From: JBAZOY01 sp041648505
Lineage (GTDB): Bacteria > Desulfobacterota > Syntrophia > Syntrophales > CG2-30-49-12
Direction: 5' to 3'
Length of the DNA: 64,000 nucleotides
Assembly: GCA_041648505.1 (NCBI GenBank)
Contig: JBAZOY010000005.1
Span: 1 to 64,000 of the forward strand
In this document: positions 37,401-45,200 of the stretch, piece after piece
How the letters are laid out: the number at the start of each line of letters is the position of its first letter
Numbering within the stretch: the stretch's first letter is position 1
Notes under the pieces: generated by a model
What the model saw: only the letters and a program-made list of their open reading frames with translations
Told to the model about the DNA's origin: nothing
Databases searched by the model: none
Translations under genes and position numbers: made by a program

Positions 37401-39238
37401 CCATACAGCCCCCGCCAAAAATCAAACCAGTTGCGAACCTCATCAAAACACATTGCCAGGTCCGAGAACATATGGAGATATTGCGAGCCCTCTCCGGGAA
37501 ACATGAAGGCCAGACGGCCCACCATCGGACTGCGGCTGTAATGAATACCGTTGCGCGTGGACCAGCGTATGTCCGGGCTGTCCTGAAGACGCATTACCGC
37601 CTGTTTAATCTTCTTTGTGAGATCTTCCCCATCCTTGACGACCATGGCCAGGCGATGGGGACCTCCCGTATCCTGGGCCGCCAACGTGGCCGCAATATCA
37701 CCCAAAAAACAGCCCGGATTGTTGCTCAGGAAATCGGCCACCCGGCCCAATTGAGCGACCAAGGCCCCGTCATCCTTTGCGGAAAATACGCATAGCTCTG
37801 CCGGCCAGGCTGCAAAATTGGCAGGTCTACATGCCTCAACAGGCGCCTCTTCAAGGATGGCATGGGCATTAATCCCGCCAAAACCAAAGGCATTGATGCC
37901 TGCACGCCTGGGGATCCCGGGAGAGGATATCCATGGTCTGGTGGCGGTGTTGACATAGAGGGGGGTCGTCTCGATCCCCAATTCCGGGTTGATGGCCTCA
38001 CAGAGTGTGGGGGGGAGGATCTTGTGGTGCAGGGCCATGGCTGTCTTGATCAGACCGGCGATCCCGGCCGCGGGGATGCAGTGACTGATCATGGACTTGA
38101 CCGACCCAATGGCGACACTGCCCTGTAACCCTTTGCGTTCACCAAGGATCTTCTTCAGGGCCGATATTTCGGTCTGATCTCCCAGCGGGATGCCGGTACC
38201 ATGGGCCTCTACCAACCCTATTGTTGCGGGGTCAACGCCACAAGCCGCATAGGCCCTTTCGATGGCCAATGCCTCGCCCTCAATGCTGGGCGCCAAAAGG
38301 CCGTGTCCCTGGCCGTCACTGGCCTGGCCCACACCGCGAATCACGGCATATACACGGTCGCCGTCGGCAACGGCATCGGACACCCTTTTTAAGACGATAA
38401 CCCCCAGACCTTCGCCCAGCAGGGTGCCGTCGCTGCCTGCTTCAAAGGGCCGCACTCTGCCGCGTTTACTCAGTGCGCCCAGTTGGGTGAAGATGACAGA
38501 GACCTCGGCCGGCAGGGATGCATTGACCCCGCCAGCCAGCATCATGCGGCTGCGGCCGTTACGCAATTCATCCATCGCGGCGCTCACTGCCAGCAAAGAG
38601 GATGCGCAGGCCCCGTCAACCAGGTAGTTCGGACCCTGTAAGTCCAGGCGATTGGCAATCCGGCCTGTCATCACATTCGGCACCAGGCCAGGTACGATAT
38701 CCGCATTAAATTGGGGGAGTTTCGTTTTCAGGTATTCGCGAACCGCGGATAACCTGGCAATATCAAGGGATGGAAACACCGACTGAAGCAACTCCATGGT
38801 CTGATCCAATACAATGTGGTGCTGTATCAGATTTACCTGGCCCCTGTGCAGGTAAGTGCTATGACCCAGCACGATGCCGGTGTCACGATGGTCATGATCA
38901 GGCCCAAGGTAGCCTGCATCCTGGAGCGCGGCACTAGCCACATGCAGGGCCAGGAACTGATCCGGCTCGCCGCCATCCAAGGAATTGGGCATGATACCGA
39001 ATTGTCTTGGATCAAAGCGATACAGGCCTTTGAGATAGCCCCCACGGGGACTATGGATCCGCTCGGATTCAACATAGCGATGGGCCTCCCATTCCGGCAA
39101 GGGTTCATCGACGGCATCCACGGCCCCAAGAATATTACGCCAAAATGTCTTTAAATCCGGGGCCTGTGGAAACATACAGGCCATTCCGATAACGGCAATA
39201 GCTTCAAGATCCCGGGTATATTCTCTTGACACGAGCAT
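34442..39238 (-). CDS. Iterative PKS/secondary-lipid synthase subunit: KS-AT-DH-PPTase
   Basis: 1598 residues. Ketosynthase (about 10-460): VDGACASSLLAV with active Cys about 211, then EAHGTGIPLGD and KSMISHCIPAAG for the two His. Acyltransferase (about 580-900): nucleophile in VGHSTGESSAL, Ser about 678. Hotdog dehydratase (about 1050-1340): FLKDHVLSGP with the catalytic His and LNPVLLDALGQL with the Asp. C-terminal Sfp/AcpS-type phosphopantetheinyl transferase (about 1440-1590): VGVDGEH and WCAKEAAAKYLG. No ACP or KR is visible, so it must work with the ACP of the 2745-residue partner or the free ACP. It begins at ATG 39238, directly after the partner's stop, with GAAGGGATAG as ribosome binding site. 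The type resembles PfaA/PfaC-like and HglE-like synthases rather than a modular PKS. Confidence 0.9.
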   Translation of the reverse strand: MLVSREYTRDLEAIAVIGMACMFPQAPDLKTFWRNILGAVDAVDEPLPEWEAHRYVESERIHSPRGGYLKGLYRFDPRQFGIMPNSLDGGEPDQFLALHVASAALQDAGYLGPDHDHRDTGIVLGHSTYLHRGQVNLIQHHIVLDQTMELLQSVFPSLDIARLSAVREYLKTKLPQFNADIVPGLVPNVMTGRIANRLDLQGPNYLVDGACASSLLAVSAAMDELRNGRSRMMLAGGVNASLPAEVSVIFTQLGALSKRGRVRPFEAGSDGTLLGEGLGVIVLKRVSDAVADGDRVYAVIRGVGQASDGQGHGLLAPSIEGEALAIERAYAACGVDPATIGLVEAHGTGIPLGDQTEISALKKILGERKGLQGSVAIGSVKSMISHCIPAAGIAGLIKTAMALHHKILPPTLCEAINPELGIETTPLYVNTATRPWISSPGIPRRAGINAFGFGGINAHAILEEAPVEACRPANFAAWPAELCVFSAKDDGALVAQLGRVADFLSNNPGCFLGDIAATLAAQDTGGPHRLAMVVKDGEDLTKKIKQAVMRLQDSPDIRWSTRNGIHYSRSPMVGRLAFMFPGEGSQYLHMFSDLAMCFDEVRNWFDFWRGLYGAAPGEARTDILFPAQSELTEERRTALEKRLHDMDVGSEAVFVAGQAMHGLLTSLGVQPDVMVGHSTGESSALAASGAMTYGDTGQLADFVRELNRVYQCVLEAGKIPTGALLTVGALSQATIEEHIARLNQEVVIAMDNCPNQLVLYGSEDAIRALQKSLTAAGGISTPLPFDRGYHTPHFSAVSEAFGHYYDYIRLKAPRVPLYSCTSADIFPNAIAAVRKMAAGQWSSKVRFRETILKMYQDGVRYFVEVGPSGNLSAFVNDILAGQEHLSLTTDQRRKNSVEQVLTVLAHLYANRREFRLEKLFSSRSVAIIDMDVDIQRKLTGIPLANTMPVLHITDADRPVLLEMLGAPEAPYSGSRPLDGSGASQPHLQPVDAPHEFGPNDHQVMADYFSLMRKFLDQQTSIMEQWAGLEPVAGKKHDSSDRSLPFLSLITEMDEHHLYAECRLCVDEDNFLKDHVLSGPVSEYDSGLRGLSCVPLMVSLEIMAEACAMLSGNTGFRVIENVKAFDWIALDDGELTLNVRAELADIGRKIYRARIFNAGKAVVSADFSFDADWRASALPELRDKKDSRWQGSELYTIGMFHGPTFQSIRRIDGWNDQGIDARLSEASLEGFFKIGETPNFVLNPVLLDALGQLSAYWIALQVGTDFNCFPTTIERIELYRQGLQDLPGLTLRGRQQPVDPARSDMEAPRGWQFECIDNEGQPLLRVTNLVNVYFPVPHRFYEFRRDPLNGWLGHHRKTNGNKDAMLWELTHLPEDFCMQSSGIFLRILATALLSFHERTQWRKLTTNIRHKCEWLFGRACIKEAVRYWIFTQTGRLPYPADIIVSHNGQGTPYVDGVWANNLLQPPEVSLSHDRQGSLVAVTPPQHPVGVDGEHVGRIQHPDLMVNSLATSERLLLQGLDGNALQDRILRIWCAKEAAAKYLGLGLQGRPDKFEVSFQADNWDRAHVNYAKNMIEVDVHRENDSIVALATRHFNLIDKE

Positions 39239-42200
39239 CTATCCCTTCTTTGCCGATAACGTGGGGGTCTTCCCCCTGCCGGCGATGCGGTTCAATTCGG
39301 CGCTGGAAACACATTCCATGTCCTCAACCGACAAAACAACATTGTCCTGGCTGTCTGAGAAATATACATTGGCCCGGATTAAATGGTCCTCTTCCGGTGT
39401 GATTTTCTCAAAATCCATATAAAGCGCTTCCGGCATGGTTTCGGAATAACGGTTGACACGACCGAATCGCGTGGGAAGCGGGGTTTCATCGCGGAAGGTG
39501 CGTGCCCATAATATGGCCATCTGCGCTGCTGCGTCCACAATGCCGGGATCAAATACCCATTTTTGGTTGGGTTCAGCGGTCTCCATCCAGCGTGTCGGCA
39601 AGGTGGTCTTGACCAATGACTTGGCGCCACTATGGGACAACCCGTATATCTTTTCCATTACCTGGAACCTTGGTCCGTGAAACAGCCATTCATTATAGGC
39701 CTTTGTGACGCTCAGTTTCTTTTCTGTATGTAAGCGAGGGATTTGTTTAAATCCACCAGGGAACTGATGCTCAAGACGCAGGACAGAGCGATAATGAATT
39801 CGATACGCGCCATTATCCTGCTCTGATTGAATGGCAGCGTTTACCTCAAAACCGTCACTGCTGCCGTATGTGGGTGGATCGATGACCAGACGATACTCCT
39901 GATCCGGGTTCTTAATCTCGATCCCTTTCAGGAGCCGGCAATCACGGGCCTCAACAACCACCCAACCCGGCCAGAGATGGGCCGCTGCCTCGGCCATCAT
40001 CTCCAGGGCAACCGCGGCCGGAAGTACCGGGACATTGTCAATGCAATGCTCTTGTAGGTAGGCATGGCTGTTTCCCAGGCAAAGGGTCATGACGTGCTCA
40101 CCTTTCGGAAGTGTGGTCAGGGTGGCATGATCCAGGAGCGGGGGCAGGACATGGTTTTCAATGGGTTGTAAACCCCTTTCAATCTGACCTACACTATTCT
40201 CGTGCTGCTCCCAGGGGCCTTCACCACAGACGATCTCAATATGGGTCCTGTCCGGGCCGGTCAGTTCCTCTCTGAACACCCGGCGTCCGAGCTCTGCGCT
40301 AACAAGTTTGATACCTTTTTGGGCAAACTTGGCCTCGGTATCCCCTGTGACCATGCCGGCACCGAATTTTGTTCGGCCCCATGGCCCCCAGCAGAAGGCC
40401 TTGACATTTACCAGATTTCCCCAATGGTTGCTCAATTGACAGCACAACCGGTTCATCAGCTCGTTGGCAGTGGCATAATCGGTCTGACCGCTATTGCCAT
40501 AACGACCGGCCACGGAACTAAATACCGTGAAAAATCGGAGGCGATCCGGCCGCAGGTATTTTTGGAGCAGCAACAGCCCCATAACCTTGGTTTCTACCAC
40601 ACGGGACCAACTGTCGCTCGTCTTGTCGGGAAGGAGCTTGTCTTCGATCACGCCTGCGCCATGGATGACGCCGTCGATTTTGCCGTATTGGTCATATATT
40701 CGGTCCAGCAATTGGTGCATCCCGTCTTCATGGGTTACATCCACCGGGTAGTATTCAACGGTTGCCCCGCGTTTGCGAAAATCTGCCAGATTGAGACGCA
40801 TTTCCCTGGCAGACAGGATGGATTGTATTTTGCATTTGATATCCGCCAGGGTCATCTGTAACCGGCCGTTGCGCACCTCTGAGACGAAATGCTGTTGCAG
40901 GGCCGAAAAGGTGGTTAACGGCTGTAGTTCCTCGGGCTCAGGGTCCGGCAGGGGACTCCGGCCGGTCAACAAAAAAGTATTGCCGGGGATCGCCAATTCT
41001 CTCAACACCTCTGCGGTTACACCCCGTAAACCTCCGGTGGCCAACACAACCATATCCCGAATTTCGTCCGGACGCTCTTCTTCAGGGGCAAGGGATTCAG
41101 GGATGGTCTGAAAAATTGTGCGGACCCCCGCAGGATAGCCCACCTCCAGACGCCCTCCGCAAAGCGCCATCTCTCCCAACAGGGCCGTTGCAATGGAATC
41201 GGCTTGCTGGTCCTGATCCACATCCACGGCCTTAAGCTTGAACCCGGGGCTTTCTTCATGCAGCGACTTCAGCAAACCTACAAAGCCGGCCTGGAGGGCC
41301 AGACCGGCACCGGTGTCGCCTTCCCGATGGAAAAATCCTCCCAACGCACTCGCAGACAGGATATGTGCGTCCTCTTTCAGCCTGGGATAAAGATGATGCA
41401 ACAGAATAAAAAACGATTTTTCATTGACCTGCAATTGATGACGCCAGTCATCAAGGGCCGCGTCTGTCTGGAGCCGGTCCGCGCCCAACTGGGCCATGTG
41501 TACCAGGCCTGCAATGGCGGCTGAGTCGGTTTCTGCGGACGCACACCATCGGTTTAGTGCATTTTCGTCCTTCAGCAGCCCACGGTCCACGATCGTGACT
41601 GTACAATCGCGGTTGCGGAGCAGCAGAGAAAGCGATTCCGCCACCCCCAGTTTGTCCTGCGTGATGATAAAATGGCCTTTGCCGAGCCGTTTCAGGCCAA
41701 GCTCGTCAATAGATTCCGGTTTTGGGCGAATAACATGCCGGGATGGATGCCCTGATTCATCAGTCATTTTGTCCATTCCGGCTTGATCAAAAGGGAGCGA
41801 TGTCCCCCCTTCGCCACTCAGCCTGGCCAATAGATCCAGCATCCCATTAAGGGTGGATTGCGTGTTCAGGGTTCCAATATCTTCACCCAGGGCCTGTTTA
41901 TACCTCTGGGGCAGTGCGTTCAACAGGGCGCCGACGATCTCAACACGCTTGATGGAATCGATGCTGAGATCGGCCTCCAGGTTCTGGTCCAGCCCGACCA
42001 TGTCCCTGGGATAGCCGGTTCTCTCCTCCACAATAGAGAGGAGTATGGCCGTCATTTTATCCCGATCAATGGTCTTCTCGGGCTCATTTGCAGGAGAGGT
42101 TACTGTGGCGACCTTTTCCGGTTGAGATATTTTAGGGGCTGTTTCCCCCGGACCATGTGACACCCTCAGGGCCTCGGCCGGTCTGGGGGCCTCTGCTTGA

Positions 42201-45200
42201 ACCGCCCATTTTGGTGGTTGCAGGGTCGGACCATGAAAGGGCACGACATTCTCCGGCTTCCCCTCCTGTGGCCGGGTAGACCGCTGGAGAAGCGAACCAT
42301 CCGCCTCCCGGCCCATGGACCCGCCCATGTAAGTGGACATGATTCGTTCCTGCATTTTCAAAAACTGACGCATGGTATCAAAATACTCCGCCATAACCGC
42401 TGAGTTTCCAGCATTTGGCGCCTGTCTGTGTACTCCCATTTGCAACTCATCCTCCTGCTGTTTTCGTGATGTCAACCTGTCTGTGACAATGGAATTATTC
42501 TGTGCATGGTTCTGAGATGGTGAAGACGGTGGTGTCTCATTCTGCGGCCTGTTTGTTGAGTGGATGTCTGTCGCATCTATGCGGACACCGATTTGCCTGA
42601 CCGGCTCCGTATACCGCCGAGCTCCGCTGCCATTCAGGAGCCATGCATGCCTTGGCACCGGTTTTACACGGTGTAAGCGTGCCAGATCAGCAAGGTCCCC
42701 ATGAATACAGTCTCTCCCCTTAAACAGGCCGATCACATCCAGTTTTACGCCGGCGCAGACCAACTGTCCGATGGCGTTCAGCATGTCGGCAATACCCCCG
42801 CCATGATGGCCATCAATGGCCACGGCCTGATGGGGACGACCCTCAAGGATCTGGCCGATCAACCCGGTCAGGACGGCCTTGGGACCCAGCTCAAGGAACA
42901 CCCTCGCTCCATCGCGATACATGGCCTCAACCTGGGCCAAAAACTCGACTGGTCGGGTCAGATGATTCGCCATGGTCTGCCGGATTTGTTGTATATCTTT
43001 GGCATGTGGTTCTCCTGTGGTATTGGAATAAACTGGGATGCCGTTGCCCGGCTTCCAGACCGTCTTGCCGATCAGGTCAGCCAAAGCAGCCTGGGCCGGC
43101 TCAATAAATCGCGAGTGGAATGCAGCCGCAACCGGAAGCCGGCACATGGTGATCCCTACCTGGGAGATTCGTGCCACAGCCTCTTTGACGCCGGATGTTG
43201 ATCCGGAAATGATGCTCTGTTTCGGTGCATTATGATTTGCAACAATCACATCCTTGATGTCTGAAATCGCTTTTTCAACATCCTCTCTGGAGGCCTGGAC
43301 CGCCGCCATGGTCCCCAGCTCCGCGGCTGCGGCCTTTGCCGCATCCACAATAAACCTTCCCCGGGCCGCGGAAAGTGATATGAGAACGTCGAAATCGTAG
43401 AATCCACCGGCAAAGAGTGCTGGAAATTCGCCATAGCTGTGGCCGGCCAACATATGTATCTCCAGACCCAGGGTGTGCATCAGCCGCCAAAGACCGGCTT
43501 CAACAGCACCTAGGGCAGGCTGCGCCACATCGGTGCTGGTCATGGCCTTTGTAGCATCGTCCTTGGCTTGCTCACTGTAGATGTCGGTTGGAAAGATAAA
43601 GTGGCTCAGTCGCGCGCCTTTACCGAATCGTTCACTAAAGTCTGCACGCAATCGCTCATCGGCCTCAGACAGGGTTTCGGCCAGGATCGGGAAGTTGAGG
43701 GCCAGCTCCTGCAACATATGGGTATATTGAGATCCCTGACCGGAAAACAGGACCGCCACCTTGGGAGCAGGCCCGGCGTGATCGCCGTGATAGACGCCGG
43801 GTATCAAAGCCGAGTCCTCACCCTTCAGATATTTCAGGGCCGCTCCTATTTTATGGGTCAAATCATCAAGGCCTGTGGCGACAATGGCAATGGTCTCCCT
43901 TGCCGGTCGCCAATTTCGAACCAGGGTGCAGGCAAGATCACGCAGTTCGATGGATGATGACTTTTCAAGCCCTTGCTGGATGTGTACCAGCTGGGCAACG
44001 AGGCCATTACGGTCGTTGTCGGCCCACAACAGGAGTTCTGCCGGCCAGCGTTGAATCACGGCAGAACGCATCCAAGGCCGATACTCTCCGGTATACTCTT
44101 CCAGGGCAAAATGGAAGTTGGTCCCCCCAAAACCAAATGCACTGCAGGCAGCCCTGCGGGGATGACCATTTACGGTCAACCAAGGGATGGGTTTGTCAGT
44201 CAGGTACAGGGGGCAATCCTCCTGCATCAGGACCGGATTGGGTGTGGTTACACCAAAATGTGGAGGGAGCACCCGATGATGCAGCGCCAGGGTTACCTTG
44301 ATGAGTCCGGCAACACCGGCCGTGGCCTTGGTGTGACCGATCAGGGTTTTTACAGAGCCGACCGCTGCCTGATGATGTCCGGCCCCTGCCTCTTTGAGCA
44401 GAGTAGTTGTGCTTTCCAACTCGGCCGTATCACCGGCCACGGTTCCTGTGCCATGGGCCTCGAATAGTCCCACCGTGTCTGGGCCAAAGCCGGCCTGATC
44501 ATAGGCGCGACGCATAGCCCGCAACTGACCGGCAGGCAGCGGGGCTGTCAGGGCCTTAGCCTTGCCGTCACTGCTGCCGCCAACCCCTTTGATCACGGCA
44601 TATATACGGTCACCGTCCTGTTCTGCATCTCTGAGCCGTTTCAGGGCAACCATGGCAATGCCTTCGGAGATCACGATGCCGTCCGATGAGGCATCAAAGG
44701 TCCTGCAACGATCCTGCGGCGATAATGCCTGGGTCTTGCTGAAACACATATACCCGAAAGGACCCTGTACCGTGTCCACGCCGCCGGCGATCACAAAACT
44801 GCTCCGTCCCGCGATCAGCTCAGTGACCCCCTGGTATATGGCGGCAAGAGACGATGCGCAGGCTGCGTCAGTGGTAAAATTCACCCCGCCCAGGTTGAGG
44901 CGGTTGGCAATGCGGCCGGCCACCACATTCGGCAGGATTCCGGGGAAAGTATCTTCGGTCCACTCCGGCAGACGCCTTGCAACTGAATCCGGGAGATACC
45001 CCTGAAACCGCGGCAACTCTGCTCGCAGGCCATACTGGATACCCACATCACCTACCCCACCGCTGGCGCCGATAATAACGGAAGTCCGCTCCCGGTCAAA
45101 TTCGCGGCTGTCATAACCGGCATCCACAAGGGTTCGTCGGGCCACTTCCAGGGCCATCAACTGCATGGGATCAATGGACTCTATGGACTTCGGCGGTATC

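Noticed and set aside
40202..40861. 219-codon + strand frame opposite the KR/DH part of the giant synthase
   Set aside because: Antisense shadow of conserved PKS domains; no ribosome binding site or family resemblance.
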